Source of the DNA: Sisyra terminalis
Taxonomy: Eukaryota > Arthropoda > Insecta > Neuroptera > Sisyridae
Length of the DNA stretch: 64,000 nucleotides
Reading direction: 5' to 3'
Assembly: GCA_958496175.1 (NCBI GenBank)
Contig: OY292279.1
Location: forward strand, 23,064,001-23,128,000
The notes below the pieces were generated by a model. The model was not told the origin of the DNA. It saw nothing but the letters and a program-made list of their open reading frames with translations, and did no database searches. The stretch's first letter is position 1; every line of letters begins with the position of its first letter. This document shows positions 48,020 through 58,267 of the stretch, piece after piece. A program made the position numbers and the translations under genes.

Positions 48020-48335
48020 CAATCAAAATGACTGATCCCAAGCTGGTAGGAAGCCTACTGGTAGCCGAGTGATCCAGGTAACCCCTCCAAAACTAGTAGG
48101 TAGTGGGTTCGATCTTTGTATCGAACAAATTTTCGATATTTCTCGATTACGGATTTTATTAACCTTAGATTGGTAAAGATCTTAAACGGTAAATAACAAT
48201 TAAAAAATGGGTAGCTGCTGAGATCAAATTTTGTAACTGGCACATTTTCAAGATTTCTTAATTTACGGGTTTTTATTGACCCTAGAATCACTGAAAACCA
48301 TAGATGTTATGAAGCAATAACCACTTAAAAAGAGT
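48020..48335 (+). repeat. tRNA-derived SINEs: copy 5 (48052-48207) apparently nested in an older copy
   Basis: Copy 5 begins AGCCTACTGGTAGCCGAGTG at 48052, has box B GGTTCGATCT, and ends TAACAATTAAAAAA at 48207. The bases after it (48208-48335) continue as a second, more diverged SINE body with ATTTCTTAATTTACGGG, TTTATTGACCCTAGAATCACT and a final ACTTAAAAAG. The bases just before copy 5 (GACTGATCCCAAGCTGGTAGG) resemble the middle of a SINE head. The simplest reading is a young copy inserted into an old one; a head-to-tail dimer is the alternative. Confidence 0.65.
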
Positions 48336-49649
48336 CCAATAACTTTTAGAGACTTTTATAGTTTTAGTAGAAGTACAGTTCATAATTTACAAACAACTTT
48401 TTCGCCACACGAACTAGATGTTCAATTTTGTATGACTGGGTATATTATGGGAATAGAAAACGACAATTTGAGTAAATGGTATTACTATTTCGTCTTAATT
48501 TCAGCGCTCATTCATTGTGAAAGTTGGGTTTTCGTATTGCTCTTAAACTTCTTAAACTTGAATATTCCATCCTTCCACCTTGCATCTTCTTCCATAATCA
48601 TCAGGTAAATTAATGCTGTTAATTTATGGGGGTTACAAGTCCAATGTATAAAGTTAATCTAACATTAAATGAGGCTTACCAAAGTATTAAACATTCGAAT
48701 TTAATCTCAAATATTATTGTCACTTTTAACCAAAATCAAGATTACTTTCGATTCTGATAATCATGGTTTCAAAAAGTTTGCAGCAGAAGGAAGAATCAAT
48801 ATAATTTATTAAAACAAATTAATCATACGGATTAGAATTATATGTATCTATATACACTCTTACATTGACCAAAAAAATTATCAAAGGAATGAATGAAATT
48901 GTCTTTATGTTTAATGGTACTTTTTGAAGTCATACTTCTTTAGCTATGGTATGAAAAATTGGTCAGACTGAATTTTTAATAAACGCCATTACTCTGGTAG
49001 GAAGTTGCTCGCAAAAGATTAGCAATCTACTTCAGACCGAAGCTGGCAGATTTTGGGAGCGATTTTGAAAGTACATTAAAAACGCAGTCGAGTCGATCGC
49101 CAGCACATTTTTTTTTTGTTTTTCGGTAAGAGACAACAACCTGAAATGATCCACTACGAAGTAACAGTCACCATCAGTTGTTATTTTATGTTAAAATCAT
49201 TGATATCTTCGAACTTTACAATTGTAGTTTTTATAGTTTGAACCATATTCATATTAAAACACAATAGTTTAAGTACATTAAAAAGAAAGGCATTTTTTAA
49301 AAATTATTCAATGTTATATAAAGATATAAATGGACAATAAAAATAAATAGCTAATTTTGTATTAATTTAATTTTTACTATGTCACCGTTTGTACATTTTG
49401 TAGGTACTCACAATTGACTGTTTAGATAAACTGAATGTATTTCCAAATGACTGTTTATTTAAATACATGATATTTTATGATTACAATCCACTTCTGTAAG
49501 GTTAATGTTTTCAATAAGTATTTTTCGAACAAGTGACCCATGCTGTATTGATTTACAGTTAGTTTATATATGTGAGATACAAATTTGTACAAGTAGTCAG
49601 TTGTATATATTATTGTGTAATACTATACAATATTAATAAATAGCCAATT

Positions 49650-49878
49650 TTGCTCATGTCTCTTTTAGCGACATCAATATCTGACAACGTTACATTTTAT
49701 ATTTTATTTTTTATTTAATTACCAAGTAAACCATGCCACAATTAAAATTTACCAAGAAAAGAGTAAACCATTGACAATATTACAATCGAGTTAACGAAAA
49801 AAAAAACGCAAACTGAATGAAAATAGAAGAACATGCAACGTTGCCAGATATTGCTATCGCTAAAAGGAACATGAGCCA
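49650..49878. repeat. MITE family A, copy 2 (229 bp)
   Basis: It has the same length and ends as 29055-29283: GCTCATGTCTCTTTTAGCGAC…CTGACAACGTTA at the left and AACGTTGCCAGATATTG…CGCTAAAAGGAACATGAGC at the right, forming ~40-bp inverted repeats. It is non-coding. The outer ends match family A better than the interior does. Confidence 0.6.
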
Positions 49879-51894
49879 CCAATGTAATCTTTTTTTTTTA
49901 AAACTTTTTGGAAAATATCTACAGCCCAACACGGACTAAACCAATAAGTTGCAAAAATTGGCAATTATATAAAAACGAAATAACAGTTGAAACCAATGAC
50001 AACAATAAGGTTGCTTAAAATTGAGAGAATAATTATTATATCTGTATTCCACTCAAACGTATGCGTTTATATTCTTTGTTCTCTGTTTTTGCCGTCATAT
50101 AAGCATTTACCTATTATATTGACATTAAAAGCAAAAATTTGATAATAATAGTTCCACATTTTAAGTACCTCTAACTACTAATAACTGATGGGTCATTTCA
50201 GACACTACCGGAAGATGCAGAGAGCTTTTTCTAGTTAACAAATAAGTATAAATTCTCACGAACATACGTAATACATAAGTAAACACGCCGTTTTTTAATT
50301 AAAGGATATAAAAAATCATCAACAGAAATAATAATCGTATCAAGTATATTATCCTTTAGTAAACATTGAAGTATTTTTATTCAGTCGATATTTTTAATTT
50401 CATTAATTCAGGGAAAATAGTTTGTCAACATTTACATCGTTGAAAAAAACTTCTCGAAATATGTGCACATTCTATATACTTGCAGTTTATATTATTAAGT
50501 AAATGGTGTCTCGTTTGCCAAAAAATTCGAACGATTTTATTTTCATTAGCTAATGTAATGTAATATGTACACAGTTATGAGTTTTGACTACCCGTAATTT
50601 ACTGTTACAATAACGATGAGATCATGAAAAAATTTATCGTTCATCCTCCTTGTCCCCGTTGTTCTGTTTTTTGGTTTAAAATAGGAGCATAGTTGGAACA
50701 ACACACATATTATAGTTGTTAAAATCATGGCTATGTTTTATTTCATACATTTAACTACGTATTTCGCGTTTAATTGAAATGAGGGTTTACATTTAATAGT
50801 AGCCGTTGAAATGTTAGCTTCCACATAATTTTAATTGAAATTGTATAAAATGTTTTATTCACCACAATAAAAGTAAGAAGTTGTCAGTCGAAGATCAGGA
50901 TTTAGTAATTTTATGATTGAAATAAATGAAGGAATGTTTTTATATCACGTTTGTCTATTTTCGACGTAACAATAAACATTGATTTTGTCGATGAAATGTG
51001 TGAGGCAAATTCAAATTTATAAATTCAACGATATCGATCAATGTTTGTTTTAATTCTTGGATTCAGTTTACATTAGCGAAGCTTAAAAAATGAAAATTAA
51101 GGATTTAAGGATTTAATTATATGAAAAATGAGCAAACACAATACCAATTCTGTATAACGGTAAAACAAACGCTTTTTTTGTTTGTTTAATTTTTTTTTTA
51201 CAGCTAGTTAAAGCAAACAATAAGCACCAACTAGGTTATAAATGCATTATAAGCACATTTCCATGTTAGGTTCGTTATGTGTACGTAGATATAGGAGAAT
51301 AAATGCAGCACTATGTAGGTACTACACAAACGCTTCATTGCGTTCGACTACCGTTAAATGCAGCTCATTACAGGACTCGTAAACGCTTTTTATCCGGAAC
51401 AATATCCTGGATTTTCCCAAGTATTTGACAATAAAATCAAGATTGAATGCAAATAGTTCGGCGAGAACTTATTGATTACAACGACAAATTCATTTGTATC
51501 TCGTCGAGTTGACGCCACGAAGAATTAATCAACTTCGTCACCAAAAATAAATAGATTTGGTCTTAATTTCTATTTTCTTTGAATATTTTTTATTTCAGTG
51601 ATTTCAATTCTTTGCCAAATAATATAATTTTAATTTGATTGCTTTCCAATCGATTGATTGATTTCCATGTAATCAATTTGAAATATAAATATTTATGACA
51701 AACTATGATATATTAAAATATTAAAAAACTCAACTAAATTTGGATGCCCAAGTCTTCAAAAAAGTCTACAATATTGTGTTTAGACAATATTTAAAAGATG
51801 ATAAAATTCAGATCTCAGCTTTTATTTTTTTAAATAAGACGACAATTCAGGTTGCTTAAGATCGGTTTTTTTATTTAATATTTTTATTATTCAA

Positions 51895-51935
51895 TTAGCT
51901 ACGTTTCGTTACGTATCGTAGCTTCATCAGGCTTC
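51895..51935 (-). ncRNA. Hammerhead-like motif, left inverted arm
   Basis: The minus strand reads CUGAUGA (51930-51924), extra A, GCUACG-AUA-CGUAAC (one C-A mismatch in stem II), GAAA, CGUA, GCU. Upstream AGC can pair with GCU as stem I. The core is intact but stem II is slightly weakened compared with the right arm. Confidence 0.5.
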
Positions 51936-52099
51936 TATAAAAAATTAAAATAATTACAAAATATGCCAATCATACATAAATTTCAAAACTATAATAATAT
52001 ACATATAATATAGATAATGTAAAATATTTGTCATTAAATAATAATAACTAATTCAAAATTTCAAAATAATTTAAGATTATGCTTCCGTGGAACTGACTG

Positions 52100-52480
52100 G
52101 CAAACGGCTTTTTATAATATTCATACAATGGGACAAATTTATAGTAAGTTAAAAGATAGAGATAAATTATTAAAAAATTCAAATATTGTTTATAGTATCC
52201 CATGTTCATGCAATAAAGTTTATATTGGACAGACAAAACAGTATCTGGGCAGTAGAATTTATCAACATGAGTATAGTTGTAGAAAGGCTGATAAATTAAA
52301 GGACAATACTGCGTTATGTCTTCATCACCTAGAGACCGGTCATCAATTCGATTTTAATAATGTCAAAATTTTAGATAAATAGTGAAATTATTCACATATT
52401 TTTAATAATACTGTAAATTTTAGAACAGACACAGAAAATTTAAGTGGGATATATTCTAATTTGCTTTATAAATTTTTAAA
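52100..52480 (+). pseudogene. GIY-YIG endonuclease domain of a Penelope-like element
   Basis: The open part (to a stop at 52380-52382) begins around 52128 and encodes S-N-I-V-Y-S-I-P-C-S-C-N-K-V-Y-I-G-Q-T, the first β-strands of a GIY-YIG nuclease with the Cys-rich I-P-C-x-C insertion typical of Penelope enzymes. It continues with L-G-S-R-I-Y-Q-H-E (the conserved arginine and the H-region) and L-H-H-L-E-T-G-H-Q-F-D-F, ending K-I-L-D-K. After the stop, another frame continues with F-R-T-D-T-E-N-L-S-G-I-Y-S-N-L-L, the usual tail of Penelope proteins. A small deletion or frameshift therefore separates them. The RT domain that should precede is deleted, so the protein is not functional as a retroelement replicase. 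Confidence 0.75.
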
Positions 52481-52871
52481 AAAAATAGTGTAAAAAAAGT
52501 ATAAATTGGTGAACCTATGTTTGAATAACGCGCGGTTTGGATGTTAGTTGGGTTCCTTAGGCGGCACTAAATATACATGTATTGTGTATGGGTAGAGTGT
52601 GTAATTTTTTAATTTTTATTTATTTATTGAATTTATATTGAAAATATTTTATTTTTGTGAATCAAGGTCTTTTATTAATAAATTTTATTATTATATATTT
52701 AATTGTTTACAATAATGTCTCGTAAAATATTGGTCATATTTTGAAATTTTGAGTTAGTTATTATTATTTAATTACAAATATTTTATATTATCTTATTATA
52801 TGTATATTATTATAGTTTTAAAATTTATGTATGATTGACATATTTTCTAATTATTTTAATTTTTTATAGAA

Positions 52872-52910
52872 GCCTGATGAAGTTACGATACGTAACGAAA
52901 CGTAGCTAAT
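52872..52910 (+). ncRNA. Hammerhead-ribozyme-like motif, right arm (best copy of family 1)
   Basis: Core CUGAUGA (52874-52880), one extra A, a perfect six-pair stem II GUUACG/CGUAAC with an AUA loop (52882-52896), GAAA (52897-52900), then CGUA. Stem III would be the self-complementary ACGU step with cleavage after GUA (52904), and AGC upstream pairs with GCU downstream as stem I. The near-absent stem III matches small hammerheads described in Penelope-like elements that act as dimers. The extra base between the core and stem II departs from the textbook consensus. Confidence 0.55.
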
Positions 52911-53150
52911 TGAATAATAAAAATATTAAATAAAAAAACCGATCTTAAGCAACCTGAATTGTTGTTTTGTTTAAAAAAATATTTAAAAATTTACAAGTTT
53001 CAAAGAAGAAAAACTTTCAAATTTTTTATTTTTTTTTTCTGATTATTTTCAAGCAGAATAACTATTGAAATGTAAGAAATAATAATATATGGATTTCAAC
53101 CATTTATTAATAATACTGTGCATGGTTAAAATAATGAAAAAGGTAAAAAA

Positions 53151-53301
53151 CTATTCATGTCGCTTTATACCAAGACCTTTAGCGACTCTAGTTAATTTAA
53201 ATCCGTAATCGAAAAATATCGAAAATTTGCTCGATATGAGGATCAAACCCAACACCGACCAGTTTAAAACGGCCACATTGACCGCTCGGCCACCAGATAT
53301 T
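53151..53301 (-). repeat. tRNA-derived SINE, copy 6
   Basis: Read on the minus strand from about 53301: CTGGTGGCCGAGCGGTCAATG (box A), GGTTTGATCC (box B, one change), then the body with ATTTTTCGATTACGG, AGAGTCGCTAAAGG and AAAGCGACA. It lacks a clear A tail and is the shortest copy. Confidence 0.75.
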
Positions 53302-53741
53302 AATTTATTACATGATATTTGTTTTATTATATTTTCCTTCAGTCATAATTAAAATATTAAAATTGTAAATTTTTATTAGTAAATTGTATGTTTTACTGAT
53401 GGTAGATTTTTTTAAGTTTTCACTTCTTGGGAAAATCGTAGTAATATTAGCTGGGAATCGATTCTTCGATTTTTCATTATGTATGAAATGAGTACAACAT
53501 ATCTTTGTGTTTTAATTTCGTATCCAATCGTTTTAATTTTCTTTGTAATCAAACAAAAGTAAGTGAAAGGATAGATTTCATTTAAACATACACAAATATC
53601 ATAAATATAAGGTTTATATAAACATTATATTAGGTTAATTCATACACTTCTAATTTCATTGTATAAATTTAACTTAATTTCATGATAAATTTCTTAAAAT
53701 TTAAATTAATACTTGTGTTACATATTTTTTACTGTATTTAC

Positions 53742-53884
53742 CTACAATTTACGCTTTGCTATTTTCCATGTGGCATCAAACTCACTCTTGGGAAATTTGT
53801 AAAATTTCACTTTCATATCATATCCACGTTTTTGACGTGAAGTATTAGTACAAGAACGAATGCAATTTTTTCTTGGTCTAGGCA
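53742..53884 (-). CDS. THAP-like zinc-finger reading frame (partial; nested gene exon or transposase relic)
   Basis: The best start is ATG at 53884, which gives M-P-R-P-R-K-N-C-I-R-S-C followed by V-K-F-Y-K-F-P-K-S-E-F-D-A-T-W and K-I-A-K-R-K. This resembles the first half of a THAP domain (C2CH DNA-binding fold: C-x(2-4)-C, a F-P-K segment and an invariant tryptophan). The second half (C…H) is missing because the frame ends in TAG at 53742-53744. That stop sits against GTAGGTAAAT, so the codons could instead be the end of an exon spliced at the GT. THAP domains occur in P-element-like transposases and in host regulators. With no further exon recognised, either is possible. Confidence 0.35.
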
Positions 53885-54004
53885 TGATTGAAAAAAACAT
53901 AGAAATTTTAATAATTATCAACAAAGTAAGTCACATATTAGGATTAAATGAATGTTCGTAAAAGATTACGGCGTTTGCCACTAGTTGGCGTAAAAGTTTT
54001 TTTT

Positions 54005-54047
54005 TTGCACAATTAGTTTTGCACAATGATGTTTGCACAATGATTTT
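54005..54047 (+). repeat. TTTGCACAATGA short tandem repeat
   Basis: Three imperfect ~14-bp units containing TTTGCACAAT(T/G)A abut the left side of the first fold-back element. No function is apparent. Confidence 0.55.
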
Positions 54048-54049
54048 TT

Positions 54050-55105
54050 GTATTCACTTGAGATATCTGAAAGAAAAAAAAAAATGTCGCTTTCATATTT
54101 TCCCGGAAAAAGTCGTTTAAAGAAACAACTTTTTTTGCTTTTTTATTGTTTGAGAACTCTGAAAGAAATAACTTCGTACCTTGCATATTTTCTTGGAAAA
54201 CACTACTCAAAGAAAAAGCTCGAATTTGGTCATTATTCAAATATTGAACTTTTTTACCATTTATTGGTGTTTTTTGTTACTCGAGAGTTTTAATGAAATA
54301 ATTGTTTTCAGTCTCTTATACAATATTGGTCGCTTGTTTTCATAAATTTTAAAGCTTCACTATTTGAGAAATGTCCAAATGTGTTGTGCTTTTTCTGGCA
54401 GTGTTTTCTGCCAAAATATGCAAGCTGCGAAATTTCAAACGACAAAAAAGCACCAATAAATAACGAAAAAAAATCAAAATATCAATAATAGAGCAATGAT
54501 CTAAATCGAGATATTTCTTTAAATGGCTTTTTCCGGGAAAATAAACAAAAGTAGAAAGAGTAACAAGTAAAAAGGTTCAAAAAAACAGTCATTAATGATG
54601 CTATAACATTATGAAATTTCAAAAAAAAATCTAAAAATTAATTTTAGGAAAATAACCAAAATCGATCTTTTTCTTTAAATTACTCTTTCTGGGAAAATAT
54701 AAAATTTATGAAGATTTTTCTTTCGGAACTCTCGAACGACAAAAAGAACACCTTATATTATAAAGAACGCCATTATATGGTGCAAAATTTTTTACGAAAT
54801 TTCAATATTTGGAAAATGATTAAAATCGAGCTTTTTCTTAAAATATTTTTTTCCGGGAAAATATGCTTTCAACAAAATTTTTTCTGTCAAAAGTCTCGAG
54901 GGACAAAAAAAAAACACCAATTAATGGCGCAGAAAAATATTTATAAAAAAAAGCTCCAAACGTCAAGATAGCACTATATAGGGTATTCCGAGAAAATATG
55001 CGAGCAACAAATTTTTTTAACAGAACTCTGGAACTACAAATATCACTATAATATTCCGTAGTATTTTTTTTCCAAATTCCCAAAGTGTAGTGCTAACATG
55101 ATGGA
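54050..55105. mobile_element. Fold-back element copy 1 (inverted arms of ~140-bp subrepeats)
   Basis: The left arm (about 54050-54300) has units with TTTTCCCGGAAAAAG, AAAGAAAAAGCTCGAATTTGG and TGGTGTTTTTTG…GAGAGTTTT. The right arm (about 54360-55105) has the same blocks in reverse complement (AAATCGAG, CTTTTTCCGGGAAAATA, CGACAAAAA…CACC), repeating at 54530, 54687, 54850 and 54984, i.e. every ~135-160 bp. The right end CCGTAGTATTTTTTTTCC…GTGCTAACATGATGG matches copy 2. Drosophila FB elements have this organisation. No protein is encoded. Confidence 0.6.
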
Positions 55106-57699
55106 TGTAAATCATATAACAAGGTTCCAAAATCTAACTTTTGGAGGATTGTTGCTTTGTATGTTTTGAAAGGGGGAAGTAGGGTTAATTCGTACAAAAA
55201 AAGGCATTTTTTGTAATTTTTTTGTGATGACACAGTTAAAATCTCTTTATTAAAACTAATATCACATTAAAGTATGACATTTAAAGAATGTTGTTAATGA
55301 ATTATTCAGACGTATCTCAGAATAAAGTAGAATTGCGGTGCCCCTTATAACATAGTATTGAATCATTTAAAATCAAAAAATCAAAGTTCATTCGTTAGAT
55401 AATAGATTTTCACAAGTAATGCTAGGAATGTAGTTTGAAATTTGCATTTTTCTCTTTTTTTGAATACTTTGAAGGGAGCAACGCAATTTTTAGTGAAAAT
55501 TTTGGCCAATTTGTTATTGTAAAATAAAAATTATTAACAAATTTGAAAAAAATTCTCCAGCGTTATCTCGTAAATTATACAAAAATAGTGTTCCAAATTT
55601 CAAAAGAATAGATACAGTAGTTTTGAAGTTATAAGAGACACCGATTTTGAAAACTTGGGTTGTGGGAAAAACGCTTTTTAATGTCTTGAACACTAAAAAA
55701 TATCGTATCATTAATTATTAAATATCTTACTCCCCTCTTTAGCAAGGTATCCGAATCCGCTCCCCAGTCTTTAGATGATATTGTTTTGAGTATATTAAGA
55801 CTATAACATTCTGTATTTAAATCTTCAAGTGGTCATTCACGTCAAACCTGAGGCAAAGATCAATCCCAAATTTTTTTGTTTTTGATACTCTATATAAAGA
55901 ATATTAATTTAATTTAATTTTTATATTTAATCATTGAAATTCCACATTTAAATCATTTAATTTATATTTGAATCTTTCAATTTTGTTGTGACATTTTTTT
56001 AAATTTTATCTTGAAATATTCAAAGTTTTCTTGTTTTATTTCTTAAAATACTTGATTATAACTTTATAATGACGTATGACACGTTTTTCTTGAATTTGTT
56101 GTCAATCGTTGAAAATTGTCTTAATTATGAAACTTTTTACCTCATTAAAATAACGATGGTTGGAAATTCTTTCTACTCTGTCAAAGTAGCTGACATTACT
56201 ATCCTTATGATCCATATACGTGTTGGTATAGTCGCAGAATGAGTAATTCCCTTATCTTTTTAATAGGATATTCTCCGTTTAAAAGTTTAACTTAGAAAAG
56301 CCAACTTTGTTAAAAATAAAAATCAACGTGAAGATAATAATTTCATTCTTTATCGTAACATTAGACACACAAATTGTTAGAAACGTTGAGGAAATTGACG
56401 TTGGAAAAGTATAATGGAAATCAATATAAAAATAATCACAAATCTGTGCAAAAAGAATTTATATTAAAGTTTCTTGTAAATTTGTGAATGTAAATTTTCT
56501 ATATTTGTTTGAAATTTTCGATGTATGAGTATAGTATACAAATAACATTGCCGTTAGGTATACAAAATGGTTAAAACGAATGGGTAGTGTTTGAAGATTG
56601 AGCAACCATATTTATTTTCGTACAAAATACAAATATTTTTACCTTCCGTTTTACATTTACGTTTCACATCTCGTTTTTCCATATTTATTTAATTTCTTTG
56701 TATTTTAATTGATTTACACTCTAAGTAAATACGGAATACAAATATTTCATAACGAAACAACTAGTAAAAAGATTTATTTATTTAGATTCGTGCTTCTTTA
56801 TATTCCCTCACAACTAAGTTTACCATATGCATTCATTTGAAATACAAACAATAGTAACGTACAATGCAATTAGCACAATGAAATCCAAAAAAAATTAATT
56901 TATTTATCATCTACGTGTTTTCTATACAGGCAGGTACTGTTATTTAAAAGAAATATTTTCCCATAATTTTAACAAAAATAACAATGAAAAATTGTGAACA
57001 CCTTTACTATTATTACCCCCCCCTTTACTATTTATACCATTTCCAAATTTTGGAAACTTAACACTGGACATATATTCAAACTTGGTTTGGTTCAATTTTA
57101 TCTGTTATAATATTTTCATGTTAAGAAATAAAAGCCATTAGAGTTTTAATTTTACAGCGATTGATTTTTATTTAAGGAAACATAATATGCTTTCTTAAAT
57201 TTTTTTTAATGATCATCAATCTATCTTTTCTCATTCAAACGATAAGTGAAGTAAGTCGGTCGACAAATTGATAATTTTCATCGGAGCTTCTATATTCTTC
57301 AAATTTCACTTTCTTCTCTTTAATTTTCTGCTCTTTTATTGATATTCTTCAATCGCTTTGACAAAAGCTTTCAATTGCTGAAAATGAAAGTACAGCACTT
57401 GAATGAAAAAGGTAACAATAATTAAGAAAAAAAAATATCAGAATTTTTAAATGGTAAACTCTGTGTCTTTAATTTCCATTTAAAAAGAAAATAATGGTCA
57501 ACATTTTGCTATTACTTCCTGAAGCTGCATATAGGTACTATATTCTGATTCCATATAGTACAGAATGGACCGAAATTCCTTTTAGATTTCAAACAATAAA
57601 AAAATGATATGAAATAAAACTATTTGCTCATTTTGTTAGTACACAAAAACAGAATTTATTTCTTAAAAAATACTTCATCCCTGTTATCCTTGATAGTAT

Positions 57700-58115
57700 T
57701 GACACTGCCGCAACCAGGAGTAAAAATTTTAAATCACTGCCATACATGTTTTTTATGAAATGTTTTGCATTTCCTCTTAGATATTCACCTTTAATTCTTC
57801 AAAATACCCAGGGTTGTAGCTATAAAGTTTACTTTTAAAGTATCCCCACAGTCAACAGTCCATTGGAGATAAGTTTGGACTATGAATTGGCCAGTTATTG
57901 TCACGTTTTTTTAATATAACTTTTTCCTCGAAAATTTCGTGAACTGCACTCAATGTGTCATTGAAAGTGTGGTATGTTGCTCCATCTTGCTGAAACCACG
58001 TCCGTTGATTAATTCCATTGAAATCTTGTAGTACTGCAGCAAAAAATGTCTGCTGCATGGCAATATACCACTTAGTACTTACTGTAACAGAATTTCCTCT
58101 TTGATCTCCATAAAA
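57700..58115 (-). pseudogene. Tc1/mariner-superfamily transposase pseudogene (C-terminal half)
   Basis: On the minus strand, from about 58113: S-Y-F-Y-G-D-Q-R-G-N-S-V-T-V, then W-F-Q-Q-D-G-A-T-Y-H-T (second catalytic D region), N-N-W-P-I-H-S-P-N-L-S-P-M-D (third D region). After an in-frame TGA at 57852-57854 comes L-W-G-Y-F-K-S-K-L-Y. All are recognisable pieces of a DDE transposase of the group with W-F-Q-Q-D-G-A-T. A stop upstream and several after position 57800 confirm decay. It differs from the mariner remnants at 0.4 and 38 kb. Confidence 0.7.
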
Positions 58116-58267
58116 GTAAGAATCGTTAATACTTTTTGCTGACTAAGCTGCCTATACACTAATTTTGGGAGAAAAATAACAGAGTTTTTGAAGCTAAAAC
58201 TACGAATTAATGTCACTCCAATACCTGTAATTTGGTTTGTTTGCGTACCCTATCAGGTGCTAGTAGA

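Larger units (their letters stand above)
51842..52962 (+). mobile_element. Penelope-like retroelement remnant with inverted terminal repeats
   Basis: Two 227-bp arms (51842-52068 and 52736-52962) are inverted copies, about 95% identical by eye, enclosing 667 bp. The interior encodes the C-terminal GIY-YIG nuclease of a Penelope-like element on the plus strand; no reverse transcriptase is left. The right arm follows the coding end in sense orientation and would be the 3' repeat; the left arm is its inverted copy, as often seen in truncated Penelope copies. Each arm carries a hammerhead-like motif. High arm identity suggests recent insertion or gene conversion between arms. Confidence 0.75.

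Noticed and set aside
54033..55083. Reading frames of 75-87 codons on both strands
   Set aside because: They come from the fold-back subrepeats and are Lys/Phe-rich without any domain.
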